Part shown: in pieces, positions 1-10,572 of the stretch
How the letters are laid out: each line of letters opens with the position of its first letter
Numbering within the stretch: the first letter of the stretch is position 1
Source: Gymnopus androsaceus JB14
Lineage: Eukaryota > Basidiomycota > Agaricomycetes > Agaricales > Omphalotaceae
Assembly (NCBI GenBank): GCA_009733575.1
Contig: ML769519.1
Span: 1 to 64,000 of the forward strand
DNA length: 64,000 bases
Direction of reading: 5' to 3'
Position numbers and translations under genes: made by a program
The notes under the pieces: generated by a model
What the model was told of the DNA's origin: nothing
What the model saw: only the letters and a program-made list of their open reading frames with translations
Databases searched by the model: none

Positions 1-160
1 ACGACTACCCCACTATATTCGGAAACTCTTGCTTTGACCCAGAAGACCCATACGTTTGCCTAAAAGCAAGGAATCTGAGTGAGCTGAGATACCCAAAAAT
101 TATAGGAGCATCGTGACGCATCAAGCGAGCGCAGATTCCCCCAAAAGTAGGAGCAGATGA

Positions 161-1444
161 TCAATGCTTACCATTATGCGAAATGCGAATTTTACCGAAC
201 GGGCGCATTGCTATGCGCGTGAAATCGGCAAGGACCACTGAGTTAGCTTGCATGTATGGTGCAAGAACCTCTGCGTGTTGCCGTAGATACTTTGTGAATG
301 AGGGTCCCGCCCAACGTCCTTTAACCTGCATCACAATGAATGGCATGCCACGTAGGAGGTATTCTAGGACGGAACCAATGCGTATGCCATGTGCAGGAGG
401 GACGTCAACTCCGGCCCTTTTCCCCGCTTCTGCGAGACACTTGAGAAAATTTCTCCGAGTTAAAGGCCTTCGTTTCCCATCGGTATGCGTGTATGAGAAA
501 AGCGCTTCCCCTGATGAAAGTGGGTTGTTTACTGCCAGGTGGTGGTCTAATGCAGCTTCGGGATCCGTGAGACCATCCTGCTTTGCCCAGCTGACATCTT
601 CTCCTTCGATGGGTGAACATTTGGTAGACGGGAGGTGAAACGAGGTGGTTTTGAGCTGATTTCGGTCATGAGTTACTGAGATGTCTGATCGTGTAACATG
701 CCGAGAGCGATCGAATGCCTGGAGCGAGGGAAGGACAAACTCGCCGAGTCGCGACGTGGAGTAAAATGTTGTTGTGAGACATGCCCAGAAGGCCGCATGC
801 AACGGATTTGAGAGGTCAAGAGCAGATCGGATTGCCAGCAGGAAGGTGATGGTATATGGAGCCCGCTTCTGACGTTTGGATGCAGGCGGAGCAAGACGAT
901 TACTGCCTTTATATAAGGCTCTGAGTTGGTCTTTGTCTATTGCCCACTCTATCCCATGCAAGACATGCCAGGCATGCACTGCTGCCATGTAATTTGCAAT
1001 GGCATCACCTGAATAACTGCCTGCCATAGCAGCTACAAAGGCTGAAAGAAGGAGTGTGCTGGCTGGAGCGCGCTGCGATTCCAATACTCCTTTTTGATCA
1101 CAGAATACATGGAAGACCAAAAGACCAGATCCATAGGTTTCTAGGGTGCTCGGTGCATATGCATGCGAGATCACCGTGAAAACCCGCTGTAGATCTGTTT
1201 GTAATAGCGGTAGGCGTGACTCATTTCGTGGGGTATATAGCGGGAGCCACAGAAGCAGGCGCTCCCGTGCCAGGCAATGAGGTCGAAATGCTGAAGGTAA
1301 AGGCTGTAGGTTCTTGTTATATGGCATTGGTCGCGAACGGTTTGTATGCAGTCGGAATGGCGATTTTAGCGAAGCGTCAAAACGGGAGGGCGATGGTGGA
1401 GGGGAGTTAGTTCCACCAGTAGAGATCAGAGTTTGCCAGCTCAT
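161..1444 (-). CDS. Tyrosine recombinase (YR) of DIRS-like element
   Basis: Phage-integrase-type tyrosine recombinase that would insert the circular cDNA of the element. Catalytic residues are visible: the first Arg in a SRLGEF motif (about 735-755), an HGIRIG box supplying His and the second Arg (about 380-395), and the nucleophile Tyr in FTKYLRQH (about 278-292). An N-terminal SAM-like core-binding part (APSTLETYGSG) precedes the catalytic part. The frame stays open far upstream, but that stretch is only the other frame of the RT gene. I therefore start at the Met at 1444, just upstream of the RT stop at 1407, giving a short overlap as usual in DIRS elements. The true start is uncertain. 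Confidence 0.8.
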   Translation of the reverse strand: MSWQTLISTGGTNSPPPSPSRFDASLKSPFRLHTNRSRPMPYNKNLQPLPSAFRPHCLARERLLLWLPLYTPRNESRLPLLQTDLQRVFTVISHAYAPSTLETYGSGLLVFHVFCDQKGVLESQRAPASTLLLSAFVAAMAGSYSGDAIANYMAAVHAWHVLHGIEWAIDKDQLRALYKGSNRLAPPASKRQKRAPYTITFLLAIRSALDLSNPLHAAFWACLTTTFYSTSRLGEFVLPSLQAFDRSRHVTRSDISVTHDRNQLKTTSFHLPSTKCSPIEGEDVSWAKQDGLTDPEAALDHHLAVNNPLSSGEALFSYTHTDGKRRPLTRRNFLKCLAEAGKRAGVDVPPAHGIRIGSVLEYLLRGMPFIVMQVKGRWAGPSFTKYLRQHAEVLAPYMQANSVVLADFTRIAMRPFGKIRISHNGKH

Positions 1445-3581
1445 CTCCGCATTTCTCGAACGAGTAGTTGATCTGCTGTCGTCGACTAAACTCGGAATCT
1501 GAAATAGATTTTGGTGCGAGTATGGGGATGTTTGTTGTGGCATATCCGTCGATATCGACAATGAAGGGCTGGAGGAAAGAGGGAATGGTGATGGGAGGAA
1601 GAAGTAGGGATTTGTCCGGGTAGATACCTCGGGAGGGTTTGTCAGCTGGGTTTTCCTTACTGGGGACATAGCGTGAGTGGATGGTGACATTGGTCTGTCC
1701 CAGAAGCTTGTGGATGACTCGGAAAACCTCATTGACTCTTTTGTCCTTACTTCGTCCCTTCCACCATCCTTCAACAACCCCATTGTTGTCGCCATAGAGT
1801 TTGAGGTGAACGGATGTGGTTCCAGCGTCAAGAACGGCTCGTACGAGGAGATAGAAGCCGATTGCCTCTGCCCAGGCAATGGTTCTGCCATTTGTATCCC
1901 AACCTGCGACAAGCTTCCAAGCGCGCCATCTTCCTCGAATAAAAATGGCGATACCAAAGCCGGAGCTGGCATCCGAGAATGCGTGAATGTCGAGGACTTC
2001 AAAAGGGATTGGGATGTTTCGACAAAGAGATGATTCAGTGAGTGTGTGGTACCACCACTTGAGGTCTGTGGGGGTACTTCTAGGAGGAGTGAGTGGAAGG
2101 AAAGGACTATAGGATCCAAGCCCCATGAAGGCCTCCAAGCTAGTGAGGTAGGCTCGTCCTTCTGGAACGATAAGCGATGTGTGAAGTAGTTTCCCGTACA
2201 GGGTTTGTGTCTCCTCCAGCATGTGCGTGCGACTCTTTTCCCAATCCAGAATGGCGTCGCAGTATTTCTTTGCTTTCTCCGCAGTGAGAGCAACAGTCCT
2301 GGCCTGGACATCCCAAGTGAAACCTGTGAAAGGGCATGATGGTGCGAATGGAAAATCTTTGTCTTTTCCCCAGATGAAACCCAGAGCATTGGAAAACTCA
2401 TCAATGTCTTCAAAGGAGTAAGTGAACTTTGAATCATGAGCGGAACGGGCTGAGCATTGGGAGAGATCCGCGATTGGGAACCTGTAGTCCTCATCAAAGT
2501 CTTCGATTGCATCGGATGGCAATACTCCCCCAGCAAACCATAGACGGCCACCATGTGTTTGACGACCACCACCCTGTTCAATCCGTATGCGAATGGAGGC
2601 TCTACGTGCGTTGAACTCCGCAAGATGCTGTCTGAGAATCCGCACAAAGAGATGGTCATCCACCCACTTCGAGATCGGGCCCATTCCTTTCCAACGGAAT
2701 AAATCAACACCTGCGTCATCCAGATGACCATGTGTACCAACACCTGAAGTAATCCCAAACATGAGACATGTGTCCAGTGCGAAGGAATCTTCACGTCGTA
2801 AGCTGATAACCACTCCCGGCCATTGAGAGTGATGCAGGGGAATACTCCGAAAAGCATCCACAACATCTCGGCAAGCCACCTCTGAACCCGGGGGCAACTG
2901 GTGGATAAGCAAGCAGACTGCAGTGAAAGTCCCATATGTACATGGATAGTCTGAGGATTCGATCGTGGAATTAATTGATTTAATAGTGTTTCGAGGGTCG
3001 TGAGGCGATGACAGATCTTGGACCAGACGGAAGGCATTTGGTTTGTGAGGTTTGGGTATAAGAGATAGTGGAGATGACTGGAAGGGACCAATGATATGTT
3101 CAAGTTCGGATTGAGACATGGGACCAAGGTATCGGCCGTTCGCAAATTCCTTTTCCATGAGTGCATCAAATTCATGCGGATGTTTGTGGACAGAAGGCTT
3201 GTTTGGCGGAATGAAGGTAGTAGAGATTCTGGATACACCGGCATGAAAACCATACCGTAGAGAGTGGGGTAAGTCAGGGTATTTTGTGAATAGACCAGAC
3301 TCATGCAGTAATGCATCCCAAGCTTCGACCTTATACGGAGTGAGGGGACTCTGTGCTCTCTGCGTGAGAGCACACTTGAGCTCCATGACCCGGTGCTCCG
3401 CATCCACTGCAGACATGCTTCTGGACATGGGAAGAGTCGGTGCAACCTTTCGGGAGGTTGTGGTAGAGACAGATTGGCCGCCCTGTCTTTCGTACTGATA
3501 TGTCCCTCCCCTGTCGTTGAGCGAAGGCTTCGGCCCCGTTCCATAAGTCGGGAGATGAACAGCTCCGAACTTGGTGGGCAT
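1407..3581 (-). CDS. Reverse transcriptase-RNase H of DIRS-like element
   Basis: Polyprotein with a reverse transcriptase palm and a C-terminal RNase H. RT blocks are recognisable: FRLVQDLSSPHDP, then VDAFRSIPLHHSQWPGV, then GITSGVGTHGHLDDAG. The catalytic motif is WVDDHLF (about 2651-2670), the DIRS version of YxDD. RNase H shows AFSDASSGFG and LYGDNNGVVEGWW, followed by SKENPADKPSR with the final Asp. The chosen Met (3581) lies inside the 3' end of Gag in another frame, so RT probably depends on overlap or reinitiation. A longer ORF to 3686 runs into a Gag intron and is not preferred. No internal stop or frameshift is seen. Confidence 0.82.
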   Translation of the reverse strand: MPTKFGAVHLPTYGTGPKPSLNDRGGTYQYERQGGQSVSTTTSRKVAPTLPMSRSMSAVDAEHRVMELKCALTQRAQSPLTPYKVEAWDALLHESGLFTKYPDLPHSLRYGFHAGVSRISTTFIPPNKPSVHKHPHEFDALMEKEFANGRYLGPMSQSELEHIIGPFQSSPLSLIPKPHKPNAFRLVQDLSSPHDPRNTIKSINSTIESSDYPCTYGTFTAVCLLIHQLPPGSEVACRDVVDAFRSIPLHHSQWPGVVISLRREDSFALDTCLMFGITSGVGTHGHLDDAGVDLFRWKGMGPISKWVDDHLFVRILRQHLAEFNARRASIRIRIEQGGGRQTHGGRLWFAGGVLPSDAIEDFDEDYRFPIADLSQCSARSAHDSKFTYSFEDIDEFSNALGFIWGKDKDFPFAPSCPFTGFTWDVQARTVALTAEKAKKYCDAILDWEKSRTHMLEETQTLYGKLLHTSLIVPEGRAYLTSLEAFMGLGSYSPFLPLTPPRSTPTDLKWWYHTLTESSLCRNIPIPFEVLDIHAFSDASSGFGIAIFIRGRWRAWKLVAGWDTNGRTIAWAEAIGFYLLVRAVLDAGTTSVHLKLYGDNNGVVEGWWKGRSKDKRVNEVFRVIHKLLGQTNVTIHSRYVPSKENPADKPSRGIYPDKSLLLPPITIPSFLQPFIVDIDGYATTNIPILAPKSISDSEFSRRQQINYSFEKCGDELANSDLYWWN

Positions 3582-5094
3582 GGCTGCCAAGACAAATGGC
3601 ACAGACAGATTTGGCTGCTTTCCTGTCTGTGCCTGCTTGAAAAAACTGGTCTTGGGATGGAAGAGGGATCTGTAACATGCGTGCATATGCAGAAGTCAAA
3701 TGCGTATGCGGATACCAGTGCATGTCAGAATCAGAAGGGAGATTTGAATGAAAGCAGGAACATATGTTGTCAGTGACAGTTTGGTATCATAAGGTAAATC
3801 AAACGTACCGCTCCTTTGACCGACTGGATTCGATAAGGGTGTTTCCGTGGTGAGGAGGCCGGCGTTGAGCGGGATGGTCCCAATGCTTTTCGAATGGGTG
3901 TCATTGGTTGATGAGTTGTATTTCCTTTGAACGGTGATGTTTCCGAATCAACCTGTGCTTGTGGCTGCAGTCCAGGGAAAGTAAACAGACAGAATGCGTA
4001 TGTGTACCATCATTCAGGCGTATGCGAATGCAAATGCGTATGAGGATGCGGATGCGGATGCGGATAAAGATGCGTATAAGGATGCGTATGCGTATGCGTA
4101 TGAGGATGCGTATGCGTGTACGGGAAAGGGAAAAAGGAGTGGACATGCCGGGTGAAAAATTAGTACCAGGTTTATCAAAAACATTTTGATAAATAAAACG
4201 CACCGTAACCATGCTGTCCAATCGCATTTTCCTTAGAACCTCATCCTCAATCTTCAAGATTAGATCTTCGTTGACTATTGCAACATTGAAAACCGGTTTC
4301 TTCAACAGTATGAGGCGATGCCAGTCGCGCTTTACCTGAGCGTGATACTTGACTAGTACCTGCTCTCCGTGTGGCTCGATTCGACGGAAACGGTGGTTTT
4401 CAAGGATGGTGTAGAGCTGGGCCCATGCTTTGCAATACTCCGCTGGCCATCCTAGCTCGGTCATAGTTTGAACATATAGTGTTTTTGCTATGGAGAGCTG
4501 TGTGAACGAGAGCTGCTCATCTGGAATGGCTTTGGGCGACTTTGAGAGTGTAGATAGAGGTCGCAATGCGACTGTTGCTGCGTCCTCTCCAAACGCTGCG
4601 AAGCTGTACCCGGTGGTTGAGTCCGCAAAGGAGTTTAGCCGTGCTTCTTCGCAGCCCTCCATTCCAAAATACCAGAGTTCGACATGTTCATACTTCCGCA
4701 CTTTTTCCAAAGCGAAAGGGAGAGGGGAAGCTTGAGCGTGTGTGGGCACAGAGGCCCTCTGGTCCATGGGTGGAGGCTTGAACCGTTTCTTTTCCTCCTC
4801 GACCTTCTCTTTTTCCGCTTCCTTCTCCAGCAATTTCCGCAATTCCTCTACCGCTTTTACGCGTATTTCTTCCTCTCTCCTCTGTTCTTCATTGTCCGCT
4901 TCCACCTGAGCCTCCCAGGCCTGTATTTCCTTGGCATGTCGTGCTGCGTAGGAATCTGTCAGACCCTGAACAATATTGGCTCGATTCCTGGTGGCTGTTA
5001 CACAGGATACAACGAATTCGTTCCAGTCTGGGTCGGCATTATAGTCTGGTGCAAGGTCCTGAGTCGGGTCTCTAGTGATTCGTGGTGTATCCAT
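3331..5094 (-). CDS. Gag-like protein of DIRS element, two introns, zinc knuckles
   Basis: Structural nucleic-acid-binding protein. I infer three exons (5094-4204, 3952-3809, 3645-3331) with introns 3953-4203 and 3646-3808. All junctions are phase 0, giving about 449 aa. The N-terminal half has a long charged coiled coil (around residues 55-105, rich in E, K, R). The last exon has Cys/His knuckles: CAICLGSHAHQVRSC, then CLYHNLPKGC and CSGCGAPGHGAQVC. Read without splicing, the ORF runs through a hexanucleotide repeat as an artificial Arg-Ile tract and ends before the knuckles. That is why I prefer the spliced model. The first donor (GTGCGT) is the least certain junction. Confidence 0.65.
4008..4119. 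repeat. Hexanucleotide microsatellite (GCGTAT / GCGGAT type)
   Basis: A run of hexamers built on ATGCG with T/G variants, about 110 bp, inside the predicted first Gag intron. Shorter runs of the same hexamer occur in the second Gag intron (about 3700-3715). If unspliced it would encode alternating Arg and Ile. Confidence 0.9.
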
Positions 5095-5256
5095 TGCAGA
5101 GAAAGAGATTTGATAGTAATATTATTTATTTGAGTATAGATTATGTGAAAGTGCGTGTAGACGAGAGCACAAAGCAAGAGAGTGTAAATCGAAAACTTTA
5201 GAGAAGCTTTGTGCAGCTTCGCGTCGGAGAGCTAGGGCACATAAGCTTTCGACGAT

Positions 5257-5296
5257 GCGGCAGAGGAGACGGTCAATTCCAAGTCGTCTCTGCCGC
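5257..5296. repeat. GC-rich inverted repeat upstream of DIRS Gag
   Basis: Arms GCGGCAGAGGAGACG and CGTCTCTGCCGC can pair around a short loop. It lies about 160 bp upstream of the Gag start and may be part of the element's terminal repeat or a cruciform. Confidence 0.5.
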
Positions 5297-5300
5297 ACTC

Positions 5301-6073
5301 CGTAGAACTCCGTATGTCACCTGACTCGTGCCTCATCAAGCTCATACTATCCATTATCGGTAAACTAGGTAGTTCAACTGAATGATCATTTTTCGCTCAA
5401 AATTTCACTCACAAGCGATTTTTTACGCGAAAGTTGGTGAATCAATTGGTATTTCTTTCGAGCGGATTTTTTTGTACTTCTGGCGTGCCAGTGAGTCCTT
5501 CACTTCATAGATCCCTATTGAATATAACTGAATTGTTCATTTAGTAGCGCCCTTTAAACCAGAGTCAATTCTGAAAGGCACTATTGAAATTCAATTCCTA
5601 TACACGCGTGCATCTTTCCATTATATCCCTACATCCAGAGCTTTCCAACCTTGCATTTGGGTTTGCTTTGGCTCTGAGTACCAATTGCAGGAGGTGAGGA
5701 TTTCATTTTGTGCCATTTTAATCTCATGATGCTAATTTTATCTTTTGCACTACTCAGATATACTGTACATTAAAGAACGAATTTTATCACCACTAAAGAC
5801 GAAAACAACCACCAATCAACATCAATCAGAATACATCCAGCCTTCATGGGGAATGGGTCCAGCCCATATCCGTATCTCCCAGGTGCTTCAGATATGCCAA
5901 ATATTAATATTATTTTTCTTGTACCCTCCAATTGGGCTTGCCACCTATCGACACAGATGGGGATGATGAAGATGATCATGTGGAGGAAGATGATTGCCTC
6001 CAGGATTATTGGTTGAGGTCTCGGGTCTCGGATTTGAATACTCGTGGATGATTCGTCTATGTCTCTGGGTATA
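5301..6073. other. Non-coding, AT-rich interval
   Basis: No supported gene. Short ORFs only, no homopolymer-rich repeat and no RNA gene recognised. Confidence 0.4.
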
Positions 6074-6173
6074 CAGTTGGCGACAAAATTGATGTCACCC
6101 CCCAAATACAGTAGGCTATTCAGTAGCCCATTCAGTAGGTCACGGGGGGTGTCATCAATTTTGTCGCCAACTG
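6074..6173. mobile_element. 100-bp MITE with TA target duplication (Tc1/mariner-like)
   Basis: Perfectly placed terminal inverted repeats beginning CAGTTGGCGACAAAATTG, about 29 bp per arm with one mismatch. TA dinucleotides lie directly outside both ends (6072-6073 and 6174-6175). The centre holds nearly three copies of a 12-bp unit starting CAGTAG. TA flanks and a CAGT start are typical of Tc1/mariner-derived MITEs. Confidence 0.8.
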
Positions 6174-6637
6174 TACCAATCCCACATCCTTCTCCCAATG
6201 CTGACCCTGATAGTGAGACTAGCATTGGCACTGGAGATCACTCCTACTCATCGCCTCAAACATTCAGCTATACGTTTTTGTCAGAATGAGTCTCGTTAGA
6301 GGGCTCGGGCTCAGTGGTTTGTCGACCATTGGTGTTGGTATCAGAAATCCATGCTGGTGTAGAGTTAGATTTACGAGTGGAAGAAAAGGAGAAGATGCAA
6401 GTGTAGCTGTCGCATTTCTGTAGGAATGGAAAGTAAATCTGATTTCATCATCGCATGCTCTGCGAGGTAAAAAGAAGATGAATGGATGGTCAAGTTCTGT
6501 TATGTGTTGCTGCCAGAATGATACGAGGAGCCAAAGAGCAAAGGAAAGGCACAAAACAGTGCCAGGCAAAACAGTTGAAGCTTGACTAGACACTCATGAA
6601 TCCTTGTTCATTGAGTCATAGTTATATTACTCCCTAA

Positions 6638-7289
6638 GCCTGACTAAAGCCTTTCCAATGACTGGACTTCCTTGTCAAATGATGACCTTGACCTCTCCTA
6701 GCCATGTAGGTTTGTAGAATTTCATGTCGCATCGTGGGTGCACCATAGCCCATAATTCCGTCTTGAATAAATTGTAATGGGCAGTGTATATTGCTTCTTC
6801 CCCAGCAATCTGTCAGAAAGCCCGGAGCATGTAATGAGGATGTTTTTGAGTCAAGTTTGCCCTGTAAAAACACTGTTGGTTGAAAACAAATGCCAGGAAC
6901 ACAATGTACACTAGAACCCAATGTTCAGCAGCGCGCGCGCATTTCCCTCCATGTTCCTCAAAAATACAACATACAATGGCTTCTATTACATTGCCAGTGG
7001 GTTGGTCCTCTCTAATCAAACCAGAACGCCAGATTTGTAGCGTGGTCAGCTTCTCAAATCGTGCCTGTAGGTGAATATTGACTTTGTACATATATCAATG
7101 AATATCTACCTTTGATCTAACTGCCTTGACCTTGTTCCAAACAATAGACATAGAATTTGGAACCTCCAGAACAATATGCAAACGTACCACCAAACTACGG
7201 TATTCATTTATTATACCTGCCGCCTCCCGTGATTGTCGAACATCTACTAATATCCGCAGTGTCATATAATCGTCATTTAGGCGAGGCAT
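6638..7289 (-). CDS. Hypothetical protein, possible multi-exon gene or remnant
   Basis: I do not recognise this gene. Two coding-looking segments on the minus strand are separated by a plausible short intron (about 7066-7110, GTAGAT to CTACAG). The first runs from a Met at 7289 (MPRLNDDYMTL). The second contains ARFEKLTTLQIWRSG and a Cys-rich VCCIFEEHGGKCARA. A further open stretch continues to a stop near 6638. There are no signal peptide, membrane segments or known motifs. Codon usage looks ordinary but support is weak; it may be a decayed F-box- or LRR-type gene. Exon ends are guesses. Confidence 0.25.
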
Positions 7290-7336
7290 ACTTAAACGCA
7301 AAAATCATCTGAGTATACCAATCCTTGACCAATCCA

Positions 7337-9799
7337 ATGCACTCCCTCCTTCTTAGTTTGCAATGCGCCCTATTCATATTCATGCACTCTGCGCATGCAG
7401 AGACTCAGATGCCTTTTGCGCAATCATGCAAAAGCATACTTAATCCGACTATTGATTCCTTTATCGAGCACATTCTAGAGGACTGGAGCTCTGCAGGTGG
7501 AGCAAGTATTGCAGTTGTCCGTAAAATAACCAGGGGCGACTCAGATTCGGATGTCAGCTGGAACGTCGAGATCAAAGGATACGGTATTGCCAAAGCAGAT
7601 GGAACCAAGGTTGATCCTGATACACTATTCAACCTTGGTTCGAACTCCAAAGTCAGTCAGATTATTGCAGCCGACGAAACTCCTACTTACTTCCTTTGGT
7701 GAATTTCGTACTAGTTATTCAACGCCATCTCCGTAGGTCTTCTGATTTCGAATGAAAGCCTGTCTCCTCGTCTTTCTTGGGAAACCGAAATCGCGTCGGT
7801 CCTTCCAGAATGGGGCTTACTTGATCCAGTCGCATCCACAAAGAACACTGTCAGTGACCTAATGAGCCATCGAACAGGCATGCCGCGTCACGATTATATC
7901 TACGAGGCTTCAGAAAACATATCTTCACTTGTTGAGTTTCCTCGAGCATTTCTTCGTTACTACTTTCGAAGCTGACAGCTCTTGGGTCTTAGATAACGCG
8001 ACTGAGGCACCTCAAGCCTTCGGCTAGCTTTCGCGATATATACCAGTATACCAACGTCATGTATATAGTCCTGTCATATCTTCCATCTGCTCTGATTCCA
8101 TCCAAACCAACATATGCCGAATATGTTTCCGAGTACATCTTCAAGCCCCTCGGTCTCAACTCGACGACATTCTCTGGTACGACTGCATCTCAATCTGGTA
8201 GGATGGCAGATGGGTTTGCTCGTCAACCTTCCGGAAATCCAAGTAGAATTCCCAATAATCCCTTCGAGAAAGGAACGACGAGGATCATTCCATATTTCAA
8301 CTCTCCCAATGGTCAGGACGGGAATGGTAAACCATCATCCTTTAGGCTGTTCATTTGCTATCGTCTGACGTGACTCTCAATATCAGTCATACTGGGTGCG
8401 GGAGGTGTTATCACAAGTGCTAGAGATGCTGTACGTTTTGTTTCGCCCTTTTTTTGCCTAGATACCAGCTAAAATCTATTTGTCTAGGTTACCTGGCTAC
8501 AAACACTAATGCTTGAAGGGAAAAATCCATCCACCAATCAAACTGTAATTCCTGCAGAAGTTATTCGCAAAGTGGCCACAGGAATAACTGTTTCTGACGG
8601 AGCCGCGTATGTCCTTACTTATCAGAATCTCTTTCTCGTTCTTCGCCAATCCGAGTCTCTGCACGTGTACAGATCATATCCGGAACTATCCCCAGTGGTG
8701 TATGGAGGAGGACAAGGGATGTACTCGTATCGTGGTCATTGTAAGTGGCTCTAGAAGCTTCTTGAACCAACTCAGCATTGTTGATGCCAACCCAATTAGC
8801 GCTAATCGAGGTCAGTCAGCCTTGCCATGGTCTGTTCTTTCATTCATGCCCATGATCTCACCCAAAGCATGGCGGGGGAGGACCTGGAAAGTGTTTTCTT
8901 CTCCGACAGATCCGATAATTTTCCTCCTCTGACGCGTAGCTTTTTAAATATAGGCTTCCATTCCCAAATCATCCGTTTCCCTTTCGATGATTTCGGGATT
9001 GTCATACTCCTCAATGACGATAAATTCGGAACGCATATGTACGAAGTAATGAAATGGCGCATCGTCGACGAAATACTTGGGCTTGAGTCAGTCGACTGGA
9101 ATTCGAGGTAAACCTGTGCAATTTCAAGGAATGAATTATAATTGAGGGTTTTTAGATTAAAGCAAACATACATCGATGAAGTCGTGATTCCACGAAATGG
9201 AACACTGCTCGAACCCAAATATCCCAAGCCCCCATCTTTCACTTCATTCTCGGATCTCCAAGGCGTATATCGCCACCCTGCGTACGGGTCAATTGAGATG
9301 TGTCTCGTACCGCTGGAAAGTCTCTCTACGGAAGAGGAATACAGAATCGACTCAAAGCAGTCCCAATCATGTCAAGAGTTAATCAAAGAGCTCCCAGACA
9401 AGTTACCTGGTATAGTGACGCTCGGTAAGCCAACCCTTGTGGTGAAGTGGAATAAATTCTGGTCCTCGCACTTGAGGTTTGAGCACTTCAATGGCGACTT
9501 GTTTAACATCACACTATTCACTAGTATGGTGCGAGAGTAAATTTACCTTCTCCTTATTTTCATCTGACTCGTTTCTCCAGCCCACATATCCAAAACATCC
9601 CTCAGATCAACCCTATTGGGCGAAGCTCCAAAGGGAATGGGACTTGAGCTTCGCGGAAATTTCGGTAGATAATGCCACAGTGTCTGGGTTTGGAGTTTTT
9701 GGGGACTTTTGGGGTGCAGGAGGTAGTGCCCGTGACAATGTTGGAGGTGATGAAAGTGTTGAAGAGCGTGCAGAGGTTTGGTTTAGGAAAGTCAAGTGA
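7337..9799 (+). CDS. Secreted serine beta-lactamase/transpeptidase-like hydrolase, nine exons
   Basis: Member of the beta-lactamase-related serine hydrolase family (class C/penicillin-binding fold), which cleaves amide or ester substrates; the physiological substrate is unknown. A signal peptide (MHSLLLSLQCALFIF...) precedes the SxxK motif SNSK at the end of exon 1. YTN, the second-motif Tyr-x-Asn, lies in exon 3, and SDLMSHRTGMPRHD is a family block. Introns that keep the frame: 7652-7714, 7931-7992, 8327-8386, 8431-8487, 8607-8672, one near 8742-8940 that I cannot place exactly, 9108-9155 and 9529-9580. The expected EHGG-like third motif falls in the uncertain stretch, so that part may be diverged or damaged. 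The Met at 7337 is chosen because the upstream in-frame start is TTG. Confidence 0.78.
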
Positions 9800-10545
9800 A
9801 CTAAGACTATTGTGTGAACTATGTTATCATAGTCTCGAAAACCAGACTCCGACGATGTTCCATGTGGAATGTTATCATGATATTCATTTTGTGACTGCGC
9901 TTAGTATTTTTTGCCTGAAGAAAGACCTGCATTAGAATGATCTGAGTCCTGGCTTGGTCGAGATTAACTGCTTTAGCCTACTCATAGTACCTGGTTTAAA
10001 TTCTTTCTGTAAGTCTTGTTTTTAGAGAAAGATATATCCATCTATAGATCGACTATAGATTTAATTTTACTTGTCCCTTGACTTGATTCTCGTTGACACT
10101 AACAAGTCATCAGACAAGGAAAGCGTTCAGTGAGAAATAGACTGCTTTAGGCTTAGTACTTTCAAAGCTCGAACAGCATACCAACCCCTTTTGTTAACGG
10201 TACAATTCAACTTCCATGTCTTGGACTTGGATGATGATAAATATGTTAGTCGTCCTTAACGTTCGCTCAAGCATTGACTAGACCAAATGATATGTTGTTA
10301 TCAAAGATCTATCACACAATGAGAAATCGAAAATATAACAGTGAACACCCAGGAAAAGTGATTTATGATCGCACCTCCCTTGCCGCACCTGTAACCATAA
10401 ACTATCCTTGAGATCCCTATATGAGACGATTAAAGTGGGAATCCTTATACAGAAGACATCTTGATGGAGGGCAAATTCATACTGGCAGAAACATAAGACA
10501 ATCTGAAAGGAAGCGTAACAGGCTCTTTTACAGCGTTAAGGAGGC
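9800..10545. other. Non-coding interval
   Basis: Downstream region of the hydrolase gene. I see only stop-rich sequence and no repeat arms, tRNA or coding segment. Confidence 0.4.
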
Positions 10546-10572
10546 CATCAGCAGAACCTATGTGAGCGCTAC

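Larger units (their letters stand above)
1..5300 (-). mobile_element. DIRS-like tyrosine-recombinase retrotransposon
   Basis: A retroelement on the minus strand with three overlapping coding regions in the order Gag, RT-RNase H, tyrosine recombinase. That order, a YR in place of a DDE integrase, and the absence of visible LTRs define the DIRS order. Upstream of Gag is a GC-rich inverted repeat (5257-5296) that may belong to the terminal structure. The other end probably lies beyond base 1, so the element is cut by the window edge and its split or inverted terminal repeats cannot be checked. All three coding regions look open, so it may be a recent copy. Confidence in the class is high and in the boundaries low. 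Confidence 0.85.

Noticed and set aside
161..3595. A single 1144-codon minus-strand protein
   Set aside because: Its first two thirds are the wrong frame of the RT-RNase H gene; only the last part is the recombinase.
3901..4190. Arg-Ile repeat tail of Gag
   Set aside because: A splice model in consistent phase skips it and reaches the zinc knuckles, so the tract is better read as intronic microsatellite.
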